64,000 nucleotides of DNA from Isoetes taiwanensis. Taxonomy: Eukaryota > Streptophyta > Lycopodiopsida > Isoetales > Isoetaceae. The stretch spans positions 2,573,821 through 2,637,820 of the forward strand of contig JAJEKV010000057.1 in NCBI GenBank assembly GCA_021234155.1. Direction: 5' to 3'. A program made the translations under genes and the position numbers. A model generated the notes under the pieces. That model was not told the origin of the DNA, searched no databases, and saw nothing but the letters and a program-made list of their open reading frames with translations. This document shows positions 12,333 to 24,089 of the stretch, piece after piece; within the stretch, counting starts at the first letter, position 1; the number at the start of each line of letters is the position of its first letter.

Positions 12333-12625
12333 ACTTATAATGTAGAATACATTTCTTTAAATGTGGATGATTATACCATTGATATTTGTTAAATGTATTC
12401 ATTCCCTTATTTTGTGTAGGTTATTACACTAGAGTACTATGTTTGCATCGTGATGTATTAAGACATTGGCATTATTGTATTTCGTTACAATCATCTTCTA
12501 TTTTGCTGCACAAGGCAGATTTGTTTAGTGGTTACACAAAGCTGCTTACAACATAATTGAGTTGGATACAAAGCATGTTCACAACCTCTTACCCAAGTAC
12601 GATTTCAATTTTAATGTTGTATGGA

Positions 12626-13445
12626 AGGATTTGAATTGAATCAAATCGAATTGATTTTATTGTCCACTAAGACCAACCAGTCATGGGACCCAATAAAGGA
12701 GCGCAACAGACTTATCAATATTTGAATTAAAAAACCCCTCCCCCGAAGGGTTTTCGAGGGAAAACTGTAGCAGTAATAAGGATGATGACAACCTATACAA
12801 ATATTTAAATATACATCACGAAATATATGTACATGTCAGGTGAGTGTCCAAGGCCATAGCTAAGCCTGCATATCTATGACCTCCTGAAGGTATGATCTCA
12901 ACATCTGTATTAAAGCCGTGTTCAATAGCATATGCAGCAGCTGGTCGAGCCTCATCAACTCAACATAACGTGTCTGGATTTGTTCATATGATGGACAACT
13001 CTGCAGAGTGTGGCACTCATCTTCAATGGCCTCCTCCTGATAGCATTGACAAATCCTATTTGGGGTGACTCCGTTAATCTATCTGCATGTCTCAATTCGG
13101 AGACAGTGTGCACATGTGTGGATCGAGGCAATGAATCCGCACTTCTTCATAGGCAGATGGGCATGTAGGTAGTGTTGCAAGCCACTTTCTAATATGGGAG
13201 TTATGTAGTGCTGATAATGTGATGTCTTGATCTGTAGTAACATCCCAAAGCTTATTGAGGAAGGGAGCGTCAAGGTACTGCTTCAAGCTATGGCGATCTG
13301 CTTCTGTTTGCACCTATATACACATGTGCTCCTGCATATTCCACCTGGCCAGCCATTGAGCTCTCCTGAGGAAGAGGAATTGTTTCTTAGTCCATTTATT
13401 CCTCGAGGTCTTTTGACTAATTTGAGAAGAGTGTGAGCTTAGCTT
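12626..13445 (-). mobile_element. LINE beta, 5'-truncated 3' end, minus strand
   Basis: Reading leftwards, a C-terminal ORF2 remnant (QWLARWNMQEHMCI, then MQTEADRHSLKQYL...FLNKLWDVTT) matches the C-terminal end of the LINE beta at 44700-44850. A zinc-binding-like segment RICQCYQEEAIEDECHTLQSCPSY follows at about 13058-12985. The 3' UTR holds the GAAAACCC...GGGGTTTTTTAAT motif at 12733-12770. The end is the GGTCCCATGA...GTGGACAATAAAA core and a degenerate TCAAT-type simple repeat at 12626-12655. Confidence 0.65.
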
Positions 13446-14289
13446 CAAGCACCTCATAGAATTAGACATCATACTACATATGCCATCGATCCGAGCCATC
13501 AGATCGGTATTCTCGAAGAGGCAAGCATGCATTCTCCCATGCATGCATGCATTGCATGCATTTTTTGGGGTTCTAGTTCGTTTGGGGATCACTATTTCTT
13601 GCAGGTTCTTCATCGACTTCTCATCGGCGTTTTCTCCTTGACTCTCTTTCTTTGATACCAGGCAGGGGAGGGGCTTCTCCCAGCTTGGTTTTCCAGTTTG
13701 GAATCTCTTTCTATGTTGTGACATGTTCTTCTCTGATCTTGTCCCTTCTTTGGTCATCCTTCAACCTTTGACCTTGATCCCGTTTTGATGAGGAAGTTCT
13801 CTTTTTGTCAGGAGCTTTTGTCTGTTTTCATGCGAGCCCTATTCGAGAATGCCATCGATTCGAGCCATTGGATCGGTATTCTCGAAGAGGCGAGCATACA
13901 TTCTCCCATGCATGCATGCATTTTTTGGGGCTCTACTTCGTTTGGGGATCGCTATTTCTTGCAGGTTCTTCATCGACTTCTCATCGGCATTTTCTCCTCT
14001 CTCAGCAGTTCCCTTGACTCCCATGCACCCTCCCTTATTGTATGTATTATTGTAAATGTTGTTTTTTTGTCGCGTGGCACGCGTGACTAGCCCCTTGCTC
14101 TTTCGCGGTGTAAATGTTGTTTTTGTCGCGTGGCACGCGTAACCAGCCCCTTGCTTTTCGAGGTTTTTCCTCTATTGGTTTTTTTGTTGGTGATGTGCAG
14201 GTCCAGGGGTGATGCGCGACTTTGGTATTCTCTATGGAGCGAGAGTTTTTTGTGGGAACGTTTAGCAGCCTTGCATTGTCCAAGCGCCT

Positions 14290-14370
14290 TGCCGAGATTT
14301 TATCGCTAGGATTTTTCCTCGAAAACCCGAAAGGGCGGGGTTTTTTAATCCCAGCGATAAGCTCTCGGCA
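14290..14370 (+). other. Conserved 3' UTR stem-loop of LINE alpha, copy 1
   Basis: Arms of 18 nt at 14290-14307 and 14353-14370 pair with one mismatch and one G-U type pair. The loop holds the inner GAAAACCCGAAAGGGCGGGG motif. Arm sequences covary with copies 2 and 3. Confidence 0.65.
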
Positions 14371-15203
14371 GATACACTAGCCAACATCTGTAGCACATAA
14401 TTTTATTTGGGGTCCAGGTGTTATAACTGGATATTCCCTATGTTTTTCATTTTTTGGGTTGCGTGCGATGTGCAGCTACCCACTATACCATTGTAGAAAA
14501 ACTCCTGAGATGAATGAAAAGCCTATCCTCTTCTCTCTCAGCAGTAGCATATTCTCTATTCTTTGAAACCATGCAGGGGAGGGGCTTCTCCCTGCTTGGA
14601 TTGACCAATTTGGCGTTTCTTTCATGCTATGGCATGTCCTTTCTCGGCCTTGCCTCTTCTTTAGCCATAATCCTTTGACCTTCGTCCTCGATCCCATTTT
14701 GATAAGGAAGTTCTCTTCTATTCTGGAGGTTTTTGTCATTTTCATGCGAGCCTCATTCTAGAATTCCATCGATCCGAGCCCTCGGATAGAGATTCTAGAG
14801 GGGGCGAGCATGCATGTCTCGCATGCATGCATTGCATGCCTTCTCTGGTTGGAAGATCGCTATATTAGGCGATGTTCTTCATCAACGTCTCATCGGTGCT
14901 TCCTCTTCTCTCTCAGCAGTACTTTATTCTCTATTCTTTGAAACCCACCCTCCCCCCCTTAATTGTTTAATGTATTTGTCGCCTGACACGCGTGACCAGC
15001 CCCTCTATTTGAAGATATTTTAGTTTTGTTGTCGTGTGGCACGCCTGATCAGCCCCTCCACTTTGGGAGGTTTGTTTTGTCACATTTCTTCTAGTGCCGG
15101 TGATGTGCAAGTACAGATTAGCATGCGGCAGCAGCAGCTTCGACTTCTTCATTCGTGGGTTTTTTCGGAGCGAATTCTTAGCCTTACGTTTGTCCAAGCC
15201 CCT

Positions 15204-15284
15204 TGCCGAAGGCTTATCACTAGGGTTTTTCCTTGAAAACCCGAAAGGGCGGGGTTTTTTAATCTCGGTGATAAGCTTTCGGCA
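15204..15284 (+). other. Conserved 3' UTR stem-loop of LINE alpha, copy 2
   Basis: Arms at 15204-15221 and 15267-15284 pair over 18 positions with only two wobble pairs and no mismatch. Confidence 0.65.
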
Positions 15285-15490
15285 GGTACACAGACCAAAC
15301 ATCTATTAGCATTGTATTTCATGGGGTCCAAGTTGTATAATTGGATATTCCCTTTATTTTTCTTCGTGGGTAGTTCGCATGTGTGCGGCTATCCACTATC
15401 CACGATTGTAGAAAATCTGCTGAGATGAATGAGAAGCCTATCTATCGGGAGCTTTTGTCTGTTTTCATGTGAGCCCTATTCGAGAATTGA

Positions 15491-16116
15491 GTGTTTCACT
15501 TTGAAGTACCATGTATGTTAGTCTTCAATCCAACATCATCAATATTCGAGGTAATTCTAAAGATATTTTTTACTATAACTTAAACTTTGATGTTCTTCTA
15601 TGCGTTTTCAATCTACCCTTATTTTAGACAGACTTGTTAAATCTGACTTCAATATCAATTCATTGTTACCTTTCCCATATCTGGAACTGATCAATTATGT
15701 TTTCTTAGTACTAATGCCATTTCACATTTTTAAATTTAATGCCGTACCTGGTCTTAACAACATCCTCTTATGTTATAGTCATAAAGTTATTTTGGTAGTC
15801 AAACAAAATTTTGATTTAAGGAGTGCCAAAATGTACATTTTCCATCACATGGTTATTAACCTTATGACCCATTTATCATATATTACCTTACTTACTGATT
15901 GTCTGCTAATGCCTCAGATTAATACACATATGATATATTACAGAAAATGCGTCATTCCCGATGAATTACACACTTAGCTTCAGCCTAAAGCACGCAAAGA
16001 AGTAGTAGTGTGATGGCATACAGGGGCCCCTGCTCCCTTCCTATCCCATTGTTACCTAGAACTAGAGAAAAATGGAAAATAAAAATGAAAATTAAAAAAG
16101 AGCTATCCGCTTTGTT
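15491..16116. other. No gene recognised
   Basis: AT-rich sequence. A 125-residue open frame at 15600-15977 is hydrophobic and AT-driven and has no recognisable domain. Confidence 0.4.
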
Positions 16117-16420
16117 CTATGCTTCAGCCTTCTCCCATCCTCCAAAGCCGAATGCTGCATCACATTGTGGGTCCACTGGGTTGGCATACCCACATATCAT
16201 GCAGACCAAGCCCTTGTTGCAAGGTTGTAAGGTATGTCCAGTGTACCAGAGTTTTGTTTTCATAAGCCATAAAAAGTGTATACACTCCTTGACCCACTTC
16301 AGCCCATTCCTTAGCCATTCCGAATCCGAGAGAAGTGAAAGCATAGAAATCTCCCATATTGTACCCTTGTTCTTCTTGAGCATATGGATGATGCAGTCTC
16401 AGGCATCTGTAGCAGTGCAC
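16117..16420 (-). CDS. Unrecognised coding-like fragment, minus strand
   Basis: The minus-strand frame from 16420 reads MHCYRCLRLHHPYAQEE, then NMGDFYAFTSLGFGMAKEW and LVHWTYLTTLQQGLGLHDMW, to a stop at 16160. It looks protein-like, but the family is not recognised. An overlapping frame stays open to 16117, so a frameshift is possible. Confidence 0.2.
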
Positions 16421-17118
16421 CCTGAAGCAGTGTGTGCATGTCTTTTACCGACGAAGAAAACACTCACACCATCTCGCAGTTGCAATCTCCCTTTCTTCTA
16501 CTGAACCAGTTTTTCAAAATTTTCTCTATGCCCGTCCCACTGCCAAATTCAAAACCTCAATTGTTCTCCCTTTATTTTGCTCACTCATCACTTCAATTCT
16601 AATCATTGCAAGTCCCGACATTAACAGCAGGCAAGCAAAAGGTTGTAGAAAATTCAAGCAAACAGGTTGCAAGCGAGGTTAGTGCAAGATAAGCAAGAAA
16701 AATAGTGAAAAAAGAACTAAAAAAAACAAGAAAGCTAACACAGCAGCAAACCAGGAAAGAGGTGTTGCAAAGTCGACAAAAGCTGTTGCAAGCAAAACAA
16801 CTTCAACAAGAAGCAAGAACACTTGAAAAGAAAATTTTGGCAAACTAAGATTCAGCACAATTGTAGCAGAGATGTATATAAAAATTACATTTATTGAATT
16901 CAAATCAATATGTACATTCTTTAAAACTAAGTTTGGATTGTATTGAATTTGGAACAAAAAAAGAATGAAGTATAACCATCAAACAATAGAAATAAACCAT
17001 TGAACTTTTCTTCAATTACAAAAAGGTCCCCAAGTGTAGACTATGTTACAAAATGCTTTATACAGGTAATTATGTCATAAAAAGTCAGGTAAGTATGTCA
17101 TCAGCAATGTAGCAAAGC
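16421..17118. other. 3' flank of the broken RING-like gene
   Basis: No separate gene recognised. AT-rich sequence that would be the 3' UTR and downstream region of the minus-strand pseudogene ending at 17119. Confidence 0.35.
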
Positions 17119-17408
17119 TCATTCATCAATCTTGGCTGCAAGGGCCTGATACTTCTTTAATTCAACAGCCCAATCAGCTTGGTCAAGTGTTATGTCAGTG
17201 TTTGGAATCACATCCTCTTCAGAAGTTGCATCCTGGATTAACATGTTTTCCATCATCTGTGGAAACAACCTCAGTTGCAAACACAAATTTTCATTGTTAA
17301 GTTTGGGGACCAAATCCTGCTGACCCATTGCTGTCACTACAAAACAAAAAAAGAATAAAGTTAAAAACAATACAATATTTGAGTTAAATAGAATAAAACA
17401 TGAAGTTC

Positions 17409-17438
17409 CACAACAAGAGAATGGACATTTAGCGACGT
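17409..17438 (+). repeat. Left terminal inverted repeat of the CACTA-like element
   Basis: 30-bp TIR beginning CACAACAAGAGAATGG and ending in TTTAGCGACGT. It is preceded by the TTC target duplication at 17406-17408. Confidence 0.85.
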
Positions 17439-17650
17439 GGGCTTGCGACGTCTGTGCGACGTGACGTCGCAAATAACGTCACCATGCGACGTTAATGCGA
17501 CGTCACGTCGCAGACACGTCGCATGCGACGTGTGGTGCGACGTCTGACACCGTGACGTGGCAGATCTGTCACGCCAGGTGCGCCACTTCTACGACCACAT
17601 CGCATCGCTGCGGCGCCACTTTTTGTGCGACGTGGCGCCGCTACGGGGGG
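17430..17650. repeat. Left subterminal GCGACGTC-rich region
   Basis: Dense direct and inverted copies of GCGACGT and ACGTCGC, including GACACGTCGCATGCGACGTG. This is typical of a CACTA subterminal region. Confidence 0.75.
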
Positions 17651-17689
17651 CGTCTGTTGGGCGCCTAGTGTACTTTGTTCTTTTTGGAG

Positions 17690-20600
17690 AACAAGGGTGG
17701 TCTTCTGGCCACGAAAGTTGGTCCCCAGGGTAATGTCGATATTCTGAGTCCATTGGAAGAGCCAAATCATGGTTTTGGAGAGGGGAAATTGCTCGTCCAT
17801 TGCGGTGGCCTTCGTGAAGAGAACTTTGTGGCAAAGATGTGAGCTCGGAAGACTTCGGAGCTATTTCATCGTGCACCAACACCGCATATCCTAGTGAAAT
17901 GTTTTTCTCATGTCCGCGACCGCAAGACGTTGTAACCGCTTGTCAAAATTCCACCTTTTTTCGATGCAGAATTTTTTAGTTATGCGTTCTTTTGCATTCA
18001 TGCTTCATAAATTCGTAATTAATGCATGGTATGGAATTAAATTCTGATTTTTTGTCAGATGGCTTCCTAAGTCATCCCCAGCATACATGCAAATTTTAAA
18101 AATTTCCAGAAAAAGTTATGATCAAATAGTTAGCATTGGAAGCGGTCTAGGCACTGTTGTTGGGCAAGAGCAAGACATTCATAAATTCGTAATTAATGCA
18201 TAGTAAGGAATTAAATTCTGATTTTTTGTCAGCAGGCTTCCTAAGTCATCGCCAACGTACATGCCAGTTTTCAAAATTTCCAGACAAGGTTTAGATCAAA
18301 GTGTTTGCATTAGTACGGTCCGGGCGGCTTTGTTGTTAAGCCGAAATGGGCATTACTTGCCCAAGTCAAATAAGGCCAGGACCTTGCAAGGCCGCCTCAT
18401 TAGAGGGGAGAGTCCGAACCCCAAGAGGCGAGCCACAAAAAGTTTCGAGGCGACCTTTCTGGCGGCTCGCTCCCGGAGGGGTCGTGACGCTAAAGACCAC
18501 ACTCCGGGATCTCGGTTCCCCTATCCGACCGTTGAATCCTTCGTTCAAGAGCCCCGGCTCGATAAGGTCCAAAAATCCAACATCCGTCGGGAGAACTTAT
18601 CAAACCGCCAAGCGCCCCCGCGGTCGACCGCGTGTAGAAACCAAAGTGTTTTGTCGTTCGGACATTGCGGAGGCTCGGAATGGCGATTCGACTTCGCCAC
18701 ATCGTCCGAGTCCGAAATTACCCTAGAGACCAAGTTGTACGGTCGGTTTTGCAAAAGAAAGAAACACTTACGCCCACGTTGCGAAAAGATTCGACCACCT
18801 CCTAGGCCAATTGACTACGAAAGTGTGTTGGACATGAGATAGTTTGACTTCCTCGAGAAGGGGTGGTCTTTCTCGCCACGCTAAACTTGGTCCCCGTGAC
18901 AATGTCGACATTCCGAAGTCCATTGGCGAGCCAATCACGATTCAGGAGAGGGAAGTTGCCCGTCCGCCGCCGTGGCCTTCGTGGAGAGGACTTTTGGGGC
19001 AAGCCGCTTGTGTGGTTTTAGGGTCTGTGGCTCGGCGTCAACACCACCCCTACGTCAAGACACGGCAAAAAGGTCCTAGTCGAATCGACAAGGATAGAGC
19101 CTCAAACGTAAACCCTATGAGTTGCGAGGTTCTAGCGGGGTTTGGCGTTTTGGGGTGCCGAAGTTTTGGTCTTTTGCACTTGGGACTTGGCCGATAAGAT
19201 GCGATTGAGAATGCGAAGCAAGGGGAACCGGGACGGAATGGAGTTTGGATCTGTACTCCTCCCGTTGTGGCGATTAGAAGTAAAGGGCGCTTTTGCAAAG
19301 AGCAAGACATTCATAAATTCGTAATTAATGCATAGTATGGAATTAAATTTTGATTTTTTGTCAGCAGGCTTCCTAAGTCATCGCCAACATACAGGCCAGT
19401 TTTCAAAATTTCTGGACAAGGTTTAGATCAAAGTGTTTGCATTAGAACGGTCCGGGCAGCCTGTTGTTGGGCAGCCGAGCTGGCACACTTGCCCAAGTCA
19501 AACAAGGCCAGGACCTTGCAAGGCCACCTCATTAGAGGGGAGAGTCCGGACCCCAAGAGGCGAGCCCCAAAAAGTTTCCCGAGGCAGCCTTTCCTGGCAG
19601 CGCTCCCCCGGGGGCCGTACGCTAAAGACCACACTCCCGGATCTCGGTTCCCCTATCCAACCGTTGAATCCTTCGTTCAAGGGCCCTGTCTCGATAAGGT
19701 CCAAAAAAATCCAACATCCGTCCGGGAGAACTTATCAAACCGCGAAGCGTCCTGCGGTCGACCGTGTAGAAACCAAAGTGTTTTGTCGTTCAGACATTGC
19801 GGAGGCTCCGGAATGGCGATTCGACTTCGCCACATCGTCCGGGAGGCCGAAATTACCCTAGAGACCAAGTTGCACGGTCATTTTTGCAAAAGAAAGAAAC
19901 ACTTACGCCCCTACATTGCAAAGATTCGATGTGCCCACCTCCTAGGCCAATTGACTACGAGTGTGTTGGACATGAGATAGTTTGACGCTTCCTCGAGAAG
20001 GGGTGGTCTTCTGGCCATGAAACTTGGTCCCCAGGGCAATGTCGACGTTTCGAGTCCATTGGCAGAGCCGAATCATGATTCCGGAGAGAGGGAAGTTGCC
20101 CGTCGTCCGCCGGTGGCCGGGGAGAGGACTTTTGGGGCAAGCTGCTTCGGATGGTTTTAGGGTCCCCGCCTCCTCGGGTGTCAACACCCCCTCTACGCCA
20201 AGACACCGCAGAAGGTCCTAGTCGAATCGACAAGGATAGAGCCTCCAAACATAAACCCTATGAGTTGCCGTGTTCTAGCGGTGGTTTGCGTTTTGGGTGC
20301 CGAAGTTTTGGTCTTTTTGCACTTGGGACTTGGCCGATAAGATGCAGTTGAGAACCTTGAAGCAAGGGAACCGGCAGAATGGAGTTTGGATGCATACTCC
20401 CCCAGGCGCTTAGAAGTAAAGGGCGCTTTTGCGGTAGCAAGACATTCATAAATTCGTAATTAATGCATAGTACGGAATTAAATTTTGATTTTTGTCAGCA
20501 GGCTTCCTAAGTCATCGCCAACATACAAAGCCAGTTTTCAAAATTTCGGACAAGGTTTAGATCAAAGTGTTTGCATTAGAACGGTCCGGCACTGTTGTTG

Positions 20601-23133
20601 GGCACCGAAAGCCGGGCACACTTGCCCAAGTCAAACAAGGCCGAGGGACCTTGCAAGGCCACCTCATTAGAGGGGAGAGTAGGGGACCCCGTGAGGCGAG
20701 CCCCAAAACGTTTTCCCCGAGGCAGCCTTTTCTGGCAGCGCTCGGGGCGTGACGCTTAAAGACCACACTCCGGATCTCGGTTCCCCTATCCGACCGTTGA
20801 ATCCTTCGTTCAAGGGCCCCGCCTCGATAAGGTCCAAAAATCCAACATCCGTCCGCGGAGAACTTATCAAACCGCTAAGCGCCCCCTGCGGTCGAATGTA
20901 GAAACCAAAGTGTTTTGTCGTTCGACATTGCGGGAGGCTCGAGGAATGGCGATTCGACTTCGCCACATCGTCGGGAGGCGAATTACCCTAGAGACCAAGT
21001 TGCACGGTCATTTTGCAAAAGAAAGAAACACTTACGCCCCACGCTGTAAAGATTCGGCGACCACCTCCTAGGCCAATTGACTACGAGTGTGTTGGACGTG
21101 AGATAGTTTGACGCTACCTCGAGAAGGGGTGGTCTTTTGGCCATGAAACTTGGTCCCTGTGGCAATGTCAACGTTCCGAGTCCATTGGCGAGCGAATCAC
21201 GATTCCGGAGAGGGGAAGTTGCCCGTCCGCCGCCGTGGCCTTCGAAGGAGGACTTTTGGGGCAAGCCGCTTGTGTGGTTTTAGGGTCCCGTGCTCGGGCG
21301 CCAACACCCCCCTACGCCAAGACGGCGCAAGGTCCTAGTCGAATCGACAAGGATAGAGCCTCAGAAAAAGTAAACCCTATGAGTTGCCGTGTTCTAGCGT
21401 GGTTTTTGCGTTTTGGATGCCGAAGTTTTGGTCCTTTGCACTTGGGACTTGGCCGATAAGATGCGATTGAGAACGCCGAAGCAAGGGGAACTGACGGAAT
21501 GGAGTTTGGATCTGTACTCCTCCCGTTGTGGCAGTTAGAAGTAAAGGGCAGCTTTTGCAGTAGCAAGACATTCATAAATTCGTAATTAATGCATAGTACG
21601 GAATTAAATTCTGATTTTTTTGTCGGCCAGGCTTCCTAAGTCATCGCCAACATACAGGCCAGTTTTCAAAATTTCCGGACAAGGTTTAGATCAAAGTGTT
21701 TGCATTAGAACGGTCCAGGCAGCCTGTTGTTGGGCAGCCGAGCTGGCACACTTGCCCAAGTCAAACAAGGCCAGGACCTTGCAAGGTCGCGTCTCATTAG
21801 AGGGGAGAGTCCGAACCCCAAGAGGCGAGAGCCCCAAAAGTTTCTCGAGGCAGCCTTTCTGGCGGTAGCCCCCGGGGCCGTACGCTAAAGACCACACTCC
21901 CGGATCTCGGTTCCCCTATCCGACCGTTGAATCCTTCGTTCAAGGGCCCTGTCTCGATAAGGTCCAAAAAAATCCAACATCCGTCCGGGAGAACTTATCA
22001 AACCACGAAGCGCCCCCGCGACCGTGTAGAAACCAAAGTGTTTTGTCGTTCGGACATTGCGGAGGCTCCGGAATGGCGATTTGACTTCGCCACATCGTCC
22101 GCGAGGCCGAAATTACCCTAGAGACCAAGTTTCACAGTCAGTTTTGCAAAAGAAACACTTACGCCCTACGTTGCAGTATTCGATAGCCACCTCCTAGGCC
22201 AATTGACTACGAGTGTGTTGGACATGAGATAGTTTGACGCTTCCTCGAGAAGGGGTGGTCTTCTGGCCACGAAACTTGGTCACCAGGACAATGTCGACAT
22301 TTCGAGTCCATTGGCAGAGCCGAATCACGATTCCGGAGAGGGGAAGTTGCCCGTCCGTCGCCAGGGCCTTCGGGAGAGGACTTTTGGGGCAAGCTGCTTC
22401 TGTGTGGTTTTAGGTCCGTGCTCGGCGCCAACACCACTCCTCTACGCCAAGACACGGTACAAGGTCCTAGTCGAACCGACAAGGATAGAGCCTCAAACGT
22501 AAACCCTATGAGTTGCCAGGTTCTAGTAGGGTTTGCGTTTTGGGTGCCAATTTTTGGTCTTTTGCACTTGGGACTTGGCCGATAAGATGCAGTTGAGAAC
22601 ATGAAGCAAGGGGAACTGACGGAATGGAGTTTGGATCTGTACTCCTCCCGTTGTGGCGCTTAGAAGTAAAGGGCGCTTTTGCAAGAGAGCAAGACATTCA
22701 TAAATTCGTAATTAATGCATAGTATGGAATTAAATTCTGATTTTTTGTCAGCAGGCTTCCTAAGTCATCGCCAACATACAGGCCAGTTTTCAAAATTTCC
22801 GGACAAGGTTTAGATCAAAGTGTTTGCATTAGAACGGTCCGGGCAGCCTGTTGTTGGGCAGCCGAGCTGGCACACTTGCCCAAGTCAAACAAGGCCAGGA
22901 CCTTGCAAGGCCGTCTCATTAGAGGGGAGAGTCCGAACCCCAAGAGGCGAGCCCCAAAAAGTTTCCCAAGGTAGCCTTTCCTGGCAGCGCTCCCCCGGGG
23001 GGCCGTACGCTAAAGACCACACTCCCGGATCTCGGTTCCCCTATCCGACCATTGAATCCTTCGTTCAAGGGCCCTCGTTCGATAAGGGCCAAAAAAATCC
23101 AACATCCGTCCGGGAGAACTTATCAAACCGCCA
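17690..23133. repeat. Tandem array of a ~1.13-kb unit inside the CACTA-like element
   Basis: The anchor ATAAATTCGTAATTAATGCA recurs in register near 18180, 19312, 20447, 21573 and 22698, giving spacings of 1132, 1135, 1126 and 1125 bp. That is four full units plus a fifth cut at about 23133 (after AACTTATCAAACCGCC). The left edge holds a shortened unit (anchor near 18013, only ~170 bp to the next) and a diverged half unit at 17690-17840. Each unit has an AT-rich ~120-bp head and a GC-rich body. Copies differ mostly by 1-5-bp indels in G/C runs. No rRNA, tRNA or protein family was recognised in the unit. Open frames on both strands change from copy to copy, so coding is unlikely. Confidence 0.85.
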
Positions 23134-23170
23134 CCCCAGGCTCAAACATGCCACCCCAGGCTCAAACATT
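23125..23170 (+). repeat. Two tandem copies of a 20-bp motif at the array edge
   Basis: GCCACCCCAGGCTCAAACAT occurs twice in a row exactly where the last 1.13-kb unit breaks off. Confidence 0.7.
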
Positions 23171-23308
23171 CGTAAGTAGTAGCAATAGAAGATTGGTTAA
23201 ATCCGGAATGCGATTTTGACTGCATATATGGCTCGGGAATGTCCAAATTAGCATAAGGACAAACTTTCATGACCATCAGATGAAAAAAAGGCACCAAAAA
23301 AATTAAAA

Positions 23309-23445
23309 AGTGTTAGACGTCGCTATAACAAAATACGTCGCGGACACGTCGCATGCGACGTTAAACCGTATATACGATTTTGAAATCGTATATACGATTT
23401 CGAAATCGTATATACGATTTCAAAATTACGTCGCATGCGACGTCG
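23309..23445. repeat. Internal palindromic block of the CACTA-like element
   Basis: Two perfect 16-bp palindromes ACGTCGCATGCGACGT (about 23346-23361 and 23428-23443) flank three ~20-bp-spaced copies of the 14-bp palindrome ATCGTATATACGAT (the first has C in place of A-T at its start). The outer palindrome also occurs, with near identity, in the left subterminal region. Confidence 0.75.
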
Positions 23446-23629
23446 TGTGTTTTTTACAGTCCCGCGGGCCGTCTTTTCCGGGACCATTCCTAGGCTTCCT
23501 TCTATCGACTATTTTGGGCGATCTTCGGCGCTACGACCTTGAACGACTTGCAAGCACTCTTTTTAAGGTTAGTAGATCATGATTTTTGGATTGAATGGTT
23601 TTTTGGATTGAATGATTTAGTGTAGATTT

Positions 23630-23995
23630 CAAATTTTTTTTTCTTCTTCTTGTTTCTTCATTCTTCTTCTTTTTCCTTCTTTCCTCATTTCTTTCTTCGA
23701 TTCTTCCCTTATTTCACTCTTCCATTCTTCCATTCTTCTATCTTCTTCCATTTCATTCTCTTATTTCTTCCATTCTTCTCTTTCTTCCCCTAATTTCTTT
23801 TTTCTCCTCTTTCCCCTTCTCTTCTTTCTCCCACCCTTCTCTTCTTCTTTGATTCATTCATTTTTTTTCTTTCTTGTTTTACTATTTCTTCATCTTTTTT
23901 TTTTTTTTTTTTTTTTTTTTTGGTTTCTTCTTCGATCTTTTTTTCCGTTGTTCTTATTCTTCTAACTCTTTGTTGCTTTCTATTTCGATTTGGAC
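23630..23995. repeat. CT-rich low-complexity tract
   Basis: About 360 bp of TTCTTC/TCTTT sequence with an internal T run of over 20 bases. It has no gene. Confidence 0.6.
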
Positions 23996-24089
23996 CCGTC
24001 AGGATCTTGTTACACACGTCCTTCTTTTGGTAAGTTGATCGCTTGCATTTTATTTTTATAATTTTAAGCGGTGTTAAAAAATTGATGGA

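Larger units (their letters stand above)
13446..15490 (+). repeat. Tandem LINE alpha UTR blocks without coding region
   Basis: A block with CGATCCGAGCC...GGATCGG, TATTCTCGA and GCATGCATGCAT recurs at about 13483-13640, 13850-14010 and 14765-14910. A second block recurs at about 14060-14520 and 14975-15440: a CGTGGCACGCGTGACCAGCCCC motif, a long stem, the GAAAACCCGAAAGGGCGGGG motif, and an end GAGATGAATGA followed by AAGCC. This second block matches the 3' UTR of the LINE alpha at 58540-58960. The order suggests 3'-end and 5'-end blocks joined head to tail, with no ORF1 or ORF2 between them. Confidence 0.6.

Noticed and set aside
13278-15490. CRISPR-like or regulatory repeat array
   Set aside because: The sequence is eukaryotic and the units are long LINE UTR blocks, not short repeats with spacers.
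16010-16504. 164-codon plus-strand frame
   Set aside because: The opposite strand reads more like protein over the same bases (HCYRCLRLHHPYAQEE), and neither has a known domain. The plus frame was treated as a shadow.
18261-18842. 193-codon open frame and many others in the 17.7-23.1 kb array
   Set aside because: The frames are on both strands, change with each repeat unit through small indels, and match no domain. They are by-products of GC-rich repeats.
17690-23133. 1.13-kb tandem array as a 5S or 45S rDNA repeat
   Set aside because: No stretch resembles 5S, 5.8S, 18S or 25S rRNA; the unit lies inside a transposon with its own TIRs.
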